Shown: positions 31,946 through 42,100 of the stretch, piece after piece
Numbering within the stretch: the stretch's first letter is position 1
Layout: the number at the start of each line of letters is the position of its first letter
Source: CAZGSN01 sp964371655
Lineage (GTDB): Bacteria; Desulfobacterota; Binatia; HRBIN30
Direction of reading: 5' to 3'
Length of the DNA: 42,225 bases
Assembly: GCA_964371655.1 (NCBI GenBank)
Contig: CAYJOD010000053.1
Span: 1 to 42,225, forward strand
Made by a program: the position numbers and the translations under genes
The notes under the pieces: generated by a model
Databases searched by the model: none
What the model was told of the DNA's origin: nothing
What the model saw: the letters and a program-made list of their open reading frames with translations, nothing else

Positions 31946-32812
31946 ATGAAGAGTGAATCGATCTCACGCTCGTTGCGCACGGAGGCGCCCCTGCTGAAGC
32001 GCATGACGGTCGCGGCGGTCGACTCGATCTCGCACGAGTCGGCGGCGACAGAGACGCCGCCGTTGATTGCCGTGCAGGACGTGTGCATGAGCTACGGCGG
32101 CGCCAAGCTCGCTCTCGAAGACATCTCGCTGACGATCGCCAAGCACAAGGTGACCGCCTTCATCGGCCCGTCGGGTTGCGGCAAGTCGACGCTGCTGCGC
32201 TGCTTCAACCGGCTCAACGACCTGATCGAAGGGGCGCGGGTGACCGGCCGCATCGAGCTCGATGGCATCGACATCTACGACCCGCGCATCGAGGTCACCG
32301 AGCTGCGCAAGCGCGTCGGTATGGTGTTTCAGAAATCGAACCCGTTCCCCAAGTCGATCTACGAGAACGTCGCCTACGGCATGCGCCTTACCGGCATGCG
32401 CGATCGACGCCGCCTCGATGAGATCGTCGAGCGCAGCCTGCGCCAAGCCGCGTTGTGGGACGAGATCAAGGATCGCCTGCACGAGAACGCGCTTGGCCTT
32501 TCCGGCGGTCAACAGCAACGCTTGTGCATCGCCCGCGCCCTGGCGGTCGAGCCGGAGGTCTTGCTGATGGACGAGCCGTGCTCGGCCCTCGACCCGATCG
32601 CCACCGCACGCATCGAGCAGCTCATCCACGAGCTGCAGGAGCACTACACCATCGTCATCGTCACCCATAACATGCAGCAGGCGGCGCGGGTTTCGGACTA
32701 CACGGCCTTCCTTCTTCTCGGCCGCCTCGTTGAAGTCGGGTCGACCAGGGACATCTTCACCAATCCGGACAAGAAGGAAACGGAAGACTACATTACCGGC
32801 CGCTTCGGCTGA
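31946..32812 (+). CDS. pstB: Phosphate ABC transporter ATP-binding protein PstB
   Basis: 288 residues, GAGGT ribosome site. Walker A GPSGCGKST (about 74-82), signature LSGGQQQR, Walker B LLMDEPCSALDP, and the H-loop (VTHNMQQA) are all visible, with the PstB-typical FQKSNPFPKSIYENVAYG. An N-terminal extension of about 38 residues precedes the usual IAVQDVCMSYGG start; an ATG at residue 20 may be used instead. Follows pstA by 8 bp. Confidence 0.97.
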   Translation: MKSESISRSLRTEAPLLKRMTVAAVDSISHESAATETPPLIAVQDVCMSYGGAKLALEDISLTIAKHKVTAFIGPSGCGKSTLLRCFNRLNDLIEGARVTGRIELDGIDIYDPRIEVTELRKRVGMVFQKSNPFPKSIYENVAYGMRLTGMRDRRRLDEIVERSLRQAALWDEIKDRLHENALGLSGGQQQRLCIARALAVEPEVLLMDEPCSALDPIATARIEQLIHELQEHYTIVIVTHNMQQAARVSDYTAFLLLGRLVEVGSTRDIFTNPDKKETEDYITGRFG

Positions 32813-32827
32813 TGCAGGAGGCCACCC

Positions 32828-33517
32828 TTGGAGATACGCGCGCACACCGACCAGCACTACGAGGGGGAGCTCAAGGAGCTGCATCTCAAGCTTCTCGAGA
32901 TGGGTGGCTTCGTCGAGAAGCAGATCGCCAACGCCATCATCGCGCTCACCGACCGCAACGACGACCTCGCCAAGCTTACGATCGAGCGCGATCACACGGC
33001 CAACCGCATGGACGTCGAGATCGACGAGCTGTGCCTGCGCTTGCTCGCCCTGCACCAGCCGGCGGCGCGCGATCTGCGCCTGATCACGACCGCGTTGAAG
33101 ATCACCGTCGACCTCGAACGTATCGGCGACATGGCGGTCAATTTGAGCGAGCGCGTTCTCGAGCTCAACGTCGAGCCCCAGCTCAAGCCGTACATCGATC
33201 TTCCCCGGATGGCCGACATTGCGCAGGGCATGCTGCGCGAGAGTCTGAACGCCTTCGTGCACGGGGACGTCGCTCTCGCCCTCAAGGTCTGTCGCGATGA
33301 CGACCGCATCGATGATCTCACCAAGCAACTGTTTCGCGAGCTCCTCTCCTACATGGCGGAAGACCCGCAGGCGATCGGGCGTGGGATCCGCTTGGTGTTC
33401 ATCGCCAAGTACCTCGAACGCATCGCCGATCACGCCACCAACATCGCCGAGATGGTGGTGTTCATGGTGAAGGGCAAGAGCATTCGCCACCTCGACGTCG
33501 TCCCCCCCAGCGTATGA
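32828..33517 (+). CDS. phoU: Phosphate signalling protein PhoU
   Basis: 229 residues from a TTG start at 32828, supported by AGGAGG 7 bases upstream. Two homologous three-helix bundles with the metal-contact motifs of PhoU are visible (LERIGDMAVNLSERV and LERIADHATNIAEMVV, each ER-I-x-D). PhoU links the Pst transporter to PhoR and dampens the Pho response when phosphate is plentiful. It lies 15 bp after pstB and overlaps phoB by 4 bases (33514-33517). Confidence 0.96.
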   Translation: MEIRAHTDQHYEGELKELHLKLLEMGGFVEKQIANAIIALTDRNDDLAKLTIERDHTANRMDVEIDELCLRLLALHQPAARDLRLITTALKITVDLERIGDMAVNLSERVLELNVEPQLKPYIDLPRMADIAQGMLRESLNAFVHGDVALALKVCRDDDRIDDLTKQLFRELLSYMAEDPQAIGRGIRLVFIAKYLERIADHATNIAEMVVFMVKGKSIRHLDVVPPSV

Positions 33518-34302
33518 CGGCGTTGCCTATACCGGTCCACGGCGCGCCCTCCGGCAACCCGACGGCGCGCGACGGCGAACGGCGGAGCATCCTGGTGGTT
33601 GAGGATGAAACGGATATCCGCGAGCTAGTGCGCTTCAACCTCGAGCAGGAAGGCTTCAGCGTCGTCGCCGTGGAGGATGGCGAACGCGCGCTGAGCGCAT
33701 TGCGCAAGCAGCGGCCGGCACTCGTCATCCTCGATTTGATGCTGCCCGGTATGACCGGGTTGGATGTCTGCCGTCGGATCCGCTCCGACGCCGCGGTTGC
33801 AACCTTGCCGATCGTGATCCTCACTGCCAAGGCCGGCGAAGCCGACCGTATCGTCGGCCTGGAGCTGGGCGCCGACGACTACGTCACCAAACCGTTCAGC
33901 CCACGCGAGTTGGTCGCGCGCGTCCGCGCCGTGATGCGGCGCGCGTATGGCGCTGCACCCGAGCGCCCGGCGCAGATCTACGAGAAGGGACGCCTGTGCG
34001 TCGACTTCGACAAGTACGAGGTCGTTCTCGACGGCAAGCGCATCGATCTGTCGCTGCGCGAGTTCGAGCTCCTGCGCTTTTTCGTGCGCTCACCCAACCG
34101 CGTCTACGACCGCCTGCAGATCCTCGATCTGGTCTGGGGCGATGATACCCACGTCGAGCCACGCACGGTCGACGTGCACATCCGCCGCTTGCGCAAGCGC
34201 ATCGAACGCGACGACGCGAACCCGGAATTGATCCTCACCGTGCGTGGGGTTGGATACAAGTTCGATGAGCGCGCCCTGGAACCGGGCGAAGACGCCAAGT
34301 AG
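33514..34302 (+). CDS. phoB: Response regulator PhoB
   Basis: 262 residues. An N-terminal extension of about 24 residues precedes the receiver domain (ILVVEDETDIRELVRFNLEQEG). The phospho-acceptor is Asp74 (VILDLMLPG), with the conserved Lys in DDYVTKPFSP. The C-terminal OmpR/PhoB winged helix-turn-helix (about 150-250) has LSLREFELLRFF, the recognition region RTVDVHIRRLRKRIE, and the final VRGVGYKF. Binds Pho boxes; a candidate site is at 25027-25055. Confidence 0.95.
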   Translation: MTALPIPVHGAPSGNPTARDGERRSILVVEDETDIRELVRFNLEQEGFSVVAVEDGERALSALRKQRPALVILDLMLPGMTGLDVCRRIRSDAAVATLPIVILTAKAGEADRIVGLELGADDYVTKPFSPRELVARVRAVMRRAYGAAPERPAQIYEKGRLCVDFDKYEVVLDGKRIDLSLREFELLRFFVRSPNRVYDRLQILDLVWGDDTHVEPRTVDVHIRRLRKRIERDDANPELILTVRGVGYKFDERALEPGEDAK

Positions 34303-34331
34303 ACGGGGCGAACATGTCTCGAGAATTGGGA

Positions 34332-34475
34332 GTGGTTCAGTTTGATTGTCATTCCGAGCCGTCGCAATTTCCGCGGCGAGGAATCTTCCGGGGGGCCACG
34401 GTGGGCACGACATTCCACTGCAGATCCCTCGCTTCGCTCGGGATGACATCGAGCGAGAAAATCAAATAGACCCAC
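34332..34475. repeat. MITE-like element, copy 2 (144 bp)
   Basis: Same order as copy 1 at 2463-2604: GTGGTTCAGTTTGAT (34332-34346), TGTCATTCCGAGC, the middle, GCTCGGGATGACA, and ATCAAATAGACCCAC (34461-34475). End repeats match 12 of 15 here. Sits between phoB and phoR. Confidence 0.85.
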
Positions 34476-34507
34476 CACGCGGGAATTGCACAAGTTGACG
34501 CGACCGA

Positions 34508-34586
34508 GGGACAAAGGGAGCAGGGGCAAAGGGAAGACCGATAGTCGGCGCCGTTTCATGCCATTGCCCCTCGGTACCTTTGTCCC
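34508..34586. repeat. Two-part inverted repeat
   Basis: GGGACAAAGG (34508-34517) with GGGGCAA (34523-34529) are the exact reverse complement, in nested order, of TTGCCCC (34564-34570) with CCTTTGTCCC (34577-34586). Hairpin-forming, just before phoR. Confidence 0.75.
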
Positions 34587-34619
34587 TACCCAGTTGGCGA
34601 GCGCAGCGAGCTAAGTCCA

Positions 34620-36479
34620 ATGCGGCGTAGTCTTCTCGCGCGCCTGCTGGCGCCGTACTTCATCGCTCTCGCCGCCGTGGCGAGCTGCCTCTATCTCTAC
34701 GGCGACGCGGCTGTCGAGCGGCTCTACCTCAGCACATTGTCGCAGGAGGCTCTCCGGCAGGCGCAGCTGATCGGGGAGCTTCTTCCCTGGGTCACCGCAG
34801 CGACTCCTCTGGATGAGGAATGCCGCCGCCTCGGTCGCGAGATCGACGCCCGCATCACCGTGATCGCTGCTGACGGAACCGTGCTCGGGGACTCCGATGC
34901 GCCGTCATCGGCCTTGGAGAACCATCGCGATCGTGCCGAGGTGCGCGCCGCGCTGCGTGACGGTGACGGCGAGAGCATGCGCCGCAGTGCCAGTGTCAAT
35001 CGCCTGCTGTTTTATCGAGCGTGGCGGCAGGTGCGCGATGGCGAGCGTCGCATCATCCGCGTCGCCGTGGCGATGGAAACGATCATAGCGGCGCGGGCGC
35101 GCATTCGTTGGGCGATCTTCGGAGGTGCTCTGATCGCAGCGCTCGCCGCGTTCTGGCCGGCCTTGGTTCTGTCGCGCCGCTTATCCGCGCGCATCACGCG
35201 TTTGGCGCAGTTTTCGAAGGCCGTAACGGCGGGCGAGAACCCGGGAATTCTGACCGCACATGGCGACGACGTCATTGCCACCCTCGAGATGAATCTGTCG
35301 GCGATGGCGCACACCCTGAGCGGCCGACTGGAGAGCGCGCGCGAGGAAGCCGACAAATTGGACGCCGTGCTGGCCGGAATGGTCGAAGGCGTTCTGGTCC
35401 TCGACCGTAACGGAATCGTCCGTCTCGCCAACCAGCGCGTCGAGCAACTACTCGGCGCAACGCAGCGGGCCTTGGTCGATCAGCCGCTGATCACGGTCTC
35501 GCGCGATCCGGACCTGCTCGAGCTGGTGCGTACGATCACCCGCGCGCACGGATCGGAGCCGATCGCGCGCGAGATCACCCTCGAAGCTGCAAGGCGCGAG
35601 TTCTTGAGCGTGACCGCAACCCCCATCCCCGGGCGCCACGGGGCGCCACCGCTGTTCATACTGGTGTTTCACGACATCACGCAGATGAAGCAGGTCGAGG
35701 CGATGCGCCGCGACTTCGTCGCCAACGTGTCGCACGAATTGCGCACGCCCTTGACCGCCATCCGCGGCTACACCGAGACTCTCCAACACGGCGCCGTCAA
35801 CAATCCGGAGCTCGCCACCAAGTTCCTCGCCGTGATCGAACGCCACGCCGAACGGCTCAGTCGTTTGGTGGACGACCTGCTGGCGATCTCGGATCTGGAG
35901 CTCGGGCGTGCAGCGCTGCGGCGAGCGAGCATCACCCTCGCCGAGATCGTCGATGCCGCCGTCGATGCTTTGCGGGCAAAGGCGGAAGCGGCGAAGGTAG
36001 CGATCAAGCGCAACCTGCCGGAGGATCTACCAGCTCTCTACGCCGACGCCGATCGGCTTGAACAGGTGTTGCTCAACCTCATCGACAACGCCGTGAAGTA
36101 CACGCCCGCGGGCGGATCGATCACGATCACGGCGCGCGTGGTCCCAGGGCCGGTGGCCCCCGGGCCGGTGGCTCCCGGGCCCGTGACCAGCAGCCCGCCG
36201 GCAACGAGCGCCGAGCCTTGGCTCGAGATCTCAGTCGCCGACACCGGTGTTGGTGTTCCCAAGCAGGACTTGCCGCGCTTGACCGAGCGCTTCTACCGCG
36301 TCGACAAAGCGCGCTCGCGCGAGCTCGGTGGCACCGGGCTCGGTCTGGCGATCGTCAAGCACATCGTGCAGTCGCACGGCGGCAGCATGCGCATCGAGAG
36401 CGAACCGGAGCAGGGCACGACAGTCTTCATTTATTTGCCGCTCAACGTCCCCGGCGAGCGCCCGGCGTCTTGGACATAG
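34620..36479 (+). CDS. phoR: Phosphate-sensing histidine kinase PhoR
   Basis: 619 residues. TM1 about 8-28, periplasmic/sensor part about 30-160 (ITVIAADGTVLGDSDA), TM2 about 160-185, a HAMP-like linker, a PAS domain about 245-355 (LAGMVEGVLVLDRNGIVRLANQ), HisKA with His372 (VSHELRTPL), and an HATPase with N490 (LIDNAVKYTP), the G1 box VADTGVGV, and GGTGLGLAIVKHI. A Pro-rich insert (about 507-531) with the tandem unit PGPVA repeated three times splits the ATP domain between the N box and G1 box. This is unusual, but the motifs are intact. Last gene of the phosphate cluster. Confidence 0.93.
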   Translation: MRRSLLARLLAPYFIALAAVASCLYLYGDAAVERLYLSTLSQEALRQAQLIGELLPWVTAATPLDEECRRLGREIDARITVIAADGTVLGDSDAPSSALENHRDRAEVRAALRDGDGESMRRSASVNRLLFYRAWRQVRDGERRIIRVAVAMETIIAARARIRWAIFGGALIAALAAFWPALVLSRRLSARITRLAQFSKAVTAGENPGILTAHGDDVIATLEMNLSAMAHTLSGRLESAREEADKLDAVLAGMVEGVLVLDRNGIVRLANQRVEQLLGATQRALVDQPLITVSRDPDLLELVRTITRAHGSEPIAREITLEAARREFLSVTATPIPGRHGAPPLFILVFHDITQMKQVEAMRRDFVANVSHELRTPLTAIRGYTETLQHGAVNNPELATKFLAVIERHAERLSRLVDDLLAISDLELGRAALRRASITLAEIVDAAVDALRAKAEAAKVAIKRNLPEDLPALYADADRLEQVLLNLIDNAVKYTPAGGSITITARVVPGPVAPGPVAPGPVTSSPPATSAEPWLEISVADTGVGVPKQDLPRLTERFYRVDKARSRELGGTGLGLAIVKHIVQSHGGSMRIESEPEQGTTVFIYLPLNVPGERPASWT

Positions 36480-36623
36480 ACGGCAGGGAACCGGGGCGAC
36501 GATCGAGAGCCGTGTCGGCTCGTGCGCAGAGGTGAAGCCAGCAGCATCGATCTCCGTTATCGGCGAAGGGGTTGGAGGGGCAATCTCTTGCGCCGCGGAG
36601 TGATCGGCGCAAGAATTCCTTTC

Positions 36624-37214
36624 ATGTCATCCACTGCACCGGGGCGCGCAAGGCCTGCCACCAGGGCCGACCTGGAGGAGTTGCCCGACAACGTCGTCGG
36701 CGAGATCATTGACGGTGTACTGTATACCTCGCCGCGACCGCGCTCGCCGCATTCGAACGTCGAAGGGGCGTTGCTTGCGGAGCTCCGATCTCCCTTCCAA
36801 CGTGGTCGTGGCGGGCCGGGCGGCTGGTGGATTCTGGTCGAGCCGGGCATCGAGTTGCCGGGCTCGACAGAGATCGTTCCTGATCTCGGCGGATGGCGGC
36901 GGGAGCGGATGCCGGCGTTACCGCCCGATCAACCCATCACCGTCGTGCCCGATTGGGTGTGCGAAATCCTGTCGCCGAGGACCCGCACCGTCGACCAGCG
37001 CATCAAGCGTCCATTCTATGCACGTGTCGGTGTGGCGCATCTCTGGTTCATCGATCTCGAGGCGCAGACCCTGACGGTCAGCAAGCTCGTCGAAGGCCGA
37101 TGGTTGGAGCTCGCCGTCTTCGGCGGTGACGATATCGTACGCGCTGAGCCCTTCGAAGCCATCGAAATTGCCCTGGGCGACTGGTGGCACGGCGCGGTGT
37201 TGGAAGAGAAGTGA
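36624..37214 (+). CDS. Uma2-family (DUF820) PD-(D/E)XK nuclease-fold protein
   Basis: 196 residues from ATG 36624; upstream frame is Arg-rich shadow. The Uma2 layout is visible: N-terminal ELPDNVVGEIIDGVLYTSPRP, a centre with EIVPDLGGWR (Asp87) and PDWVCEILSP (Glu114), and KRPFYARVGVAHLWFIDLEAQTLTV. These are the D ... E ... K positions of the restriction-endonuclease-like fold. Biological function of Uma2 proteins is poorly known. It stands alone, 144 bp after phoR, with no link to phosphate uptake. Confidence 0.85.
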   Translation: MSSTAPGRARPATRADLEELPDNVVGEIIDGVLYTSPRPRSPHSNVEGALLAELRSPFQRGRGGPGGWWILVEPGIELPGSTEIVPDLGGWRRERMPALPPDQPITVVPDWVCEILSPRTRTVDQRIKRPFYARVGVAHLWFIDLEAQTLTVSKLVEGRWLELAVFGGDDIVRAEPFEAIEIALGDWWHGAVLEEK

Positions 37215-37547
37215 GGTTCGGAACAGGTTGTCCCGATCGGAGCAGGCGGACGGGCAAGACGCCCACCCACAGGCACAGCGCGGGACAGACAAGCGGGATA
37301 AGTCCAATTGCTGCCCGCTAACTTTTCTTGCCGGCCGCCGAATCGCCGGCAGTCGTTCTTCTTCGTTCTTCGTCGATGGCAGCCCGTGGGCGGTGTTCAG
37401 CGCCTTCCCGTGCTCGTAGGCTTGCTCCACGATGTGCACGGCAATTTCGCCGCGGTTGGCAACAAGGAGGCTCTTCATGCAAACCGTGTCTTGAACAAAT
37501 GCATCGAAAACAGAACGGCTCGAGATGGGACGCTCGCGGACCTTGCC
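37215..37547. other. Non-coding stretch with a gene remnant
   Basis: 333 bp. On the minus strand 37416-37478 keeps the start of a biotin carboxylase (separate entry). The rest has no ORF with a recognisable domain and no strong hairpin. Confidence 0.6.
37416..37478 (-). pseudogene. Remnant of a biotin carboxylase (acyl-CoA carboxylase) N-terminus
   Basis: From ATG 37478 the minus strand reads MKSLLVANRGEIAVHIVEQA. The first 15 or so residues are the signature start of acetyl-/propionyl-/methylcrotonyl-CoA carboxylase biotin-carboxylase domains (L-[LI]-[VI]-ANRGEIA-[VL]-RI). After about 20 codons the similarity ends (YEHGKALNTAHG...), with no ATP-grasp motifs. There is no ribosome site. It lies 70 bp beyond the stop of the URO-D-like gene. 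Relic of a deleted gene. Confidence 0.65.
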
Positions 37548-38669
37548 TCAACCCAGGCTGGCGGCGACGAACGCCTGCATGTTCTCGGGCTTGGTGTCGA
37601 TTGGGGCGTCACAGCCGGGGCAGAGAATGAGGCCGGTCGGCCCGACGTCGCGGATCAAATCGCGCACGTGGTTGTAGACCTCGTCAGGCGTGCCGTTGGA
37701 AAGGAGTGGCGACGGCACATCGCCCATGATCGCCATGTGGTCGCCCAAGACCGCCTTCGCTCGGCGGATATTCGTCCAACCGTCCAGGTTCAGGATGCAG
37801 CGCTTGGCGGGCAACTCGCGCAGACGGGGGAGATCGCGGGTCCAGTCATGATCGAAGTGGAGCACCGAGACGATGTCGTTCTCGGCGAGTCGGGTGACCA
37901 TCTCCAGGAAGTACGGGAAGACAAATGTGTCCCACATTTTCGGCGAGAGCATCGAGCTCGCCGAGCGCCAGCCGCCCACCCACACGGCCGATACGCCGGA
38001 CATACTCGCCGCGTCGATGCCGACTTGGATGAGCTCGGGTTGGATCACGTCGAGGGCCGCCTTCACCTTTTCGGGCATGCGATGAAGGTCGAGATAGAAC
38101 TCCTCCATTGAGCGCCCGCCGCACAGGCATTCGAAGGGGATCGTCGTGCCGCCTGCGGACACCGGCACGTAGCCTCTCGCCTCGAAGCGTTGCACGACGC
38201 TCGGCAGCTTTGCTCCGAGCCAGGTGAAGTGCGCATCGATCTCGGCCACGTCGATGACGCGTGGAATATAGTCGCGCACGAACGTCCACCAGCCTTGGTC
38301 GATGATCTTGTCGTAGTCCTCCACGGTCATGACCTCGGCCTCGGCGACCTGCCAAAGGCTGTCCTCGGGCAGATCACGTCCGGGCACCGCCACGCGCGAC
38401 AGCCAAGCCATGGTCAGCGCGACGGAGATGCGTTCGTTGGGAAGACTGTTGATGCCGTCGAAGCCACCGCCGAGTCGATCCATGGCATCCAGAGTCACGT
38501 CGACGCGCAGGTCCGGGTCGGCGCAGAACTCCGCGATCGACACGCCCATGTAGCGCGGCGCGAAGGCGGTGCCCATGAACACGAACGGCACACGATCTAC
38601 CGGCTCAAGCGCAATCGTCCGGCGCAGGCGCGCGAGTCGCTCGGGGTAGAGGATACGTCCATCGACCAT
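37548..38669 (-). CDS. Uroporphyrinogen decarboxylase (URO-D) superfamily protein
   Basis: 373 residues using ATG 38669 (MVDGRILYPERL); the open frame continues to 38747. A TIM-barrel of the URO-D/MtaA/MtbA superfamily, which includes heme-biosynthetic decarboxylases and corrinoid-dependent methyltransferase activators. Visible: RVPFVFMGTAFAPRYMG, an LHFDHDW segment, CILNLDGWTN, and LILCPGCDAP near the end. The histidine and cysteines are positioned like the metal ligands of MtaA/MtbA-type methyltransferases (H..., then C-x2-C), rather than the Arg/Asp set of HemE, so a methyltransferase-like role is more likely than HemE. No corrinoid protein gene is adjacent. Confidence 0.78.
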   Translation of the reverse strand: MVDGRILYPERLARLRRTIALEPVDRVPFVFMGTAFAPRYMGVSIAEFCADPDLRVDVTLDAMDRLGGGFDGINSLPNERISVALTMAWLSRVAVPGRDLPEDSLWQVAEAEVMTVEDYDKIIDQGWWTFVRDYIPRVIDVAEIDAHFTWLGAKLPSVVQRFEARGYVPVSAGGTTIPFECLCGGRSMEEFYLDLHRMPEKVKAALDVIQPELIQVGIDAASMSGVSAVWVGGWRSASSMLSPKMWDTFVFPYFLEMVTRLAENDIVSVLHFDHDWTRDLPRLRELPAKRCILNLDGWTNIRRAKAVLGDHMAIMGDVPSPLLSNGTPDEVYNHVRDLIRDVGPTGLILCPGCDAPIDTKPENMQAFVAASLG

Positions 38670-39150
38670 GGGGGGACATGCTGCCCGTGGCCGGGGCGGG
38701 CGTCCAGTGCCCGGATTTGGGAACCAGTGACTGTGACTATTTCTCACAACAGAGATTGAGCGTGAAAAGCCGCGGCACAGAGCCCAAGCGCACGGGCGCT
38801 GTATGCCCTGTCACCAACCTCGCGACGTTAGATAGTCAGGCGCATGTCGAGTGCGCAGCTACTACGGGCGATTCGCGGCAGGACACGGAGCGATTCTTGG
38901 TCAGCTCATCGCAGGCGCTCGGAGTTGGAAACCAACGCGTCATCCGTCGGAATCGCGCGCTGGTTTTGTCTTGGTCGCGCGAACCGCAATCGTCCTGGTC
39001 TTCGTCACGTTTGTAGATTCACAGGTGGCCTCAGAGTTGCTTTTCCAAAGGCGTCGCGAGCCGCACAACGATTGCTTCTGGGGAATGCTTGGCAAGAAAT
39101 AGCCCGCCAGCGCGGAGAAACCTGGCAGAGCGGAGAAGGAGCTGAGACTC
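38670..39150. other. Non-coding, divergent promoter region
   Basis: 481 bp between the URO-D-like gene (-) and the multiheme gene (+). It must hold both promoters, but I recognise no -35/-10 pair, riboswitch or RNA. Small ORFs (for example 38851-39102) have no domain. AAGGAG (39137-39142) is the ribosome site of the next gene. Confidence 0.5.
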
Positions 39151-42100
39151 ATGAATAGAAAGAGGAGTGCCCAAGTGATGACAGGGAAGAGAAAGATCTT
39201 CTTGGCAAGACCACCACTCATTGCGGTCCTGTTGCTGCTCTGCGTCGGTCAGGCGGGGGCCATGTACCTGGCCGACAACGCCAAGAATGGGACGCAGGTC
39301 TGTATTGGTGGACCGAACAACGGACTCGCTTGCGCCAACGAGGTGGATTGCCCTTCCGGCACTTGTGACAACTATATCAACCCGGGCGACGGCGTCTGCG
39401 TCATTGGCGTCGCTGCCGACGGCACGATGCTCGTCGACGCCTCGATTACCAACGCCCGCGATTGCGTCGCGTGGACAAAGTCGTCCGACTCCGTGGTCGA
39501 CCTTGTGTCGTTGAATTCCCAAGCCAAATGTCTCTTGGCGGGCGGAGCGGGTAACGACGGCTACAAGCACGCCTGGTCGACCAGCATCTGCTACGACACC
39601 GTCAACAGCCGGGGGATTTCCCGGGTCGACTTAGACAACACCGCCGCGATGTGTACCTCCAAGGGCGGCACCGTGGTGACCTCAGGCAAGTGCGCAGCGT
39701 ACGGCTGGCGCTACAGGAATCGCAAGGCCGACGGAACGCTGCCTTTTACTCTCGCCACGGGGACCGCTGTCCCTGGATCTACGATCCTTTACACGACCGA
39801 CGGCGTGCAGAGCACCGACAACCTGGGGTTTTGCTACGCAAGCTTGGACATGACCAGCGCGACGTATGCCGATCGGGATACCTGTCCCTCCGAGCATAAC
39901 AACGCGCCGCCGGTAGCCGTCAGCGTTTGTGAGGACACGGCGCTTACGACCATCGCGACCTGCCAGAACACCAACCTCAGGAAGTGGTCCGCCGCTGGTG
40001 GCTTCTGTATGGTTACGAGCATCAGCAGTGCGGCTCCGACTGTCGTAACTTGCGTCGGCGGGACCTATGTATGGCACGCCAATGTCGTGGCTGCGGGCGT
40101 CGCCCCGGCTGGAGAATGGACTCCTTGCGCCAGCAACACCGTGGCCGGCTGCCAGTCGCAGGCTTCGTTTAATGCGGGTCTAGGCTGGTCGCTTGTGGAT
40201 TCCTTCTCGGCCAGCGTTACGACCGGCGTTCCGTCTCTCGCAGCAGGGACTCTCGTCTGCGCAGACTCCTCTGCAGCCGACAAAGCCGCCTGCGATTTGA
40301 AGAACAGTGGTACGGCGCCCGGCACCTATTATTGGAACGAGGCGTTAGCCGCGTGTATCGATACGGGCAAGACGACCGCCTGCTCAGGAACGAATTGCGT
40401 AACAGCCCTAACCTGCACCGGCGGCACCCTTTCGATCCTGGTGTATGCCGACAATAACCGGTGCGTCTACGCCTACGGACAGAAGGGCAACCTTGCCGCC
40501 AATCTCCTGCCCGTCAATTCATTCAACTATACCGGAATTGGCACCACCGTGGATCTCTCGGGATACGCCAATGAGGGAGACTGCCTGGCGGCCGGCGGTT
40601 CGTGGGAAAACTATTTCATCAATGATGCCGGCCGAACAGTCGTAACGCCGACTGAGGATCCCAACCTGCCTGTCGGCGCCCAGATTGTAGATCTGGACGC
40701 GCTCACGGCCGTCAAGGACGGCGGCGGTAATTTCTGGGCAGGCACTGGGGGCGTTTGCACGAGATGCCACACTGACCAGTCGAGAAGTTACCAGGAGCGC
40801 AACAAGCCCGGCTATGTAAAGACCCGTCACCGCAACGCGGGCGACTCCATTGGTGCGCCGTGGACCGCGGCCACATCGCCGTGGGGCCTGGATGGCGTTC
40901 AGTGCAACGTTTGCCATAGCACCGCAAGGCCGGCACAGGACGATCTGCTCCAGGTCGACATGACCACCGGCGTGAAGAGGAGCGCGACGGGCCACCAAAA
41001 CCTCGCCTTGGGGTCGGCCGCAACTCAGCTCTGCTTCAATTGCCACGGCACCGCGGCGGCTCCCTCAACGACTAACCCGGCCAGCGTAATCCCAGCGAAT
41101 GGAACCGATTTCGTTGACACGGCCAAGGGCCTGCCGCCGATCGGCAACCAATTCCTGAACAGCCCGCATGCAGAGTACAGTGGCGACAGCACGGACCTCG
41201 CCATTGCGACTGCGGCAAACTACCCCAGCACCTTCATCGGGTATAACTGCAGAACCGCTGCCAATGGCAGCAGCTATGTAACTACAGCCTACAGGCTCGG
41301 GGCGGTCGAAGAGGTCGGATTCCCTGACACGACGACAAACCTTCTCTGCACAAATCCTGGTGATGGGAGTGCCACGAGCGGCGCGGCGGGTTTCTGGCAG
41401 AAAGAAGGGAACAACTCTGGTTCTACGAACCGTACCGATCGCGGCAACTGCACGACCTGCCACGACGTTCACTGGAGCCTTGGTGACACCAGCCCGCACG
41501 CGGAAGCGCTGCGCAAGGAATGCACGACCTGCCACAGCCACCCAACCGGTGAAGCCTCGGTATCGAGCGCACCGCAGGTTGACCTGGCAACCATCAACCA
41601 CCTCGCCGGCCCTGGGACTCCGCTGGAGAACATGGCCACGCATCCGTACGAGGCCTGCGAAATCTGCCACATGGCGACCGACTCGGGTTCGAGTGCGCCG
41701 CTGCACCTGTGGCGCATCAGCACGGATGAGACCTACACGACGATGGGAACCACCCAGGCCAATCTGGATGCCGACGGCAAGGCATGGGTCGACATCGACC
41801 ACGCCTGCGGTCAGTGCCACTTCGCGCCCACCAAGAACGGGGCTCTAGTCAAGAGTAAGGCCGTGTTGGCGGCGGTTGCCAAAGGCATGCATGACAGCGC
41901 AGCCGCGAACTGCCAGGTGACCTTCTCCATCGCAAAGAGCGGGCTCACTGCCAATGTCGACGCCTATGTGGACTGTAGCCCCAACCCGAACACGGATTTG
42001 ACCTACGATTGGGACTGGGGTGACGGCACGACGCCTCACGGCACCGCTGATCCTACCAGCCACACCTATGCGGCAGCGGGCGCGTACTCGATCAAGCTCA

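Larger units (their letters stand above)
34303..34619. other. Gap between phoB and phoR filled by repeats
   Basis: 317 bp with no gene. It holds the MITE-like copy 2 (34332-34475) and an inverted repeat (34508-34586). The phoR start at 34620 has no good ribosome site. The element appears to have inserted into an originally compact operon. Confidence 0.75.

Noticed and set aside
31964..33490. 508-codon minus-strand ORF opposite pstB and phoU
   Set aside because: Shadow; the plus strand holds complete PstB and PhoU motifs.
38670..39150. Possible GEMM (c-di-GMP) riboswitch before the multiheme gene
   Set aside because: The conserved GEMM core bases are not present.
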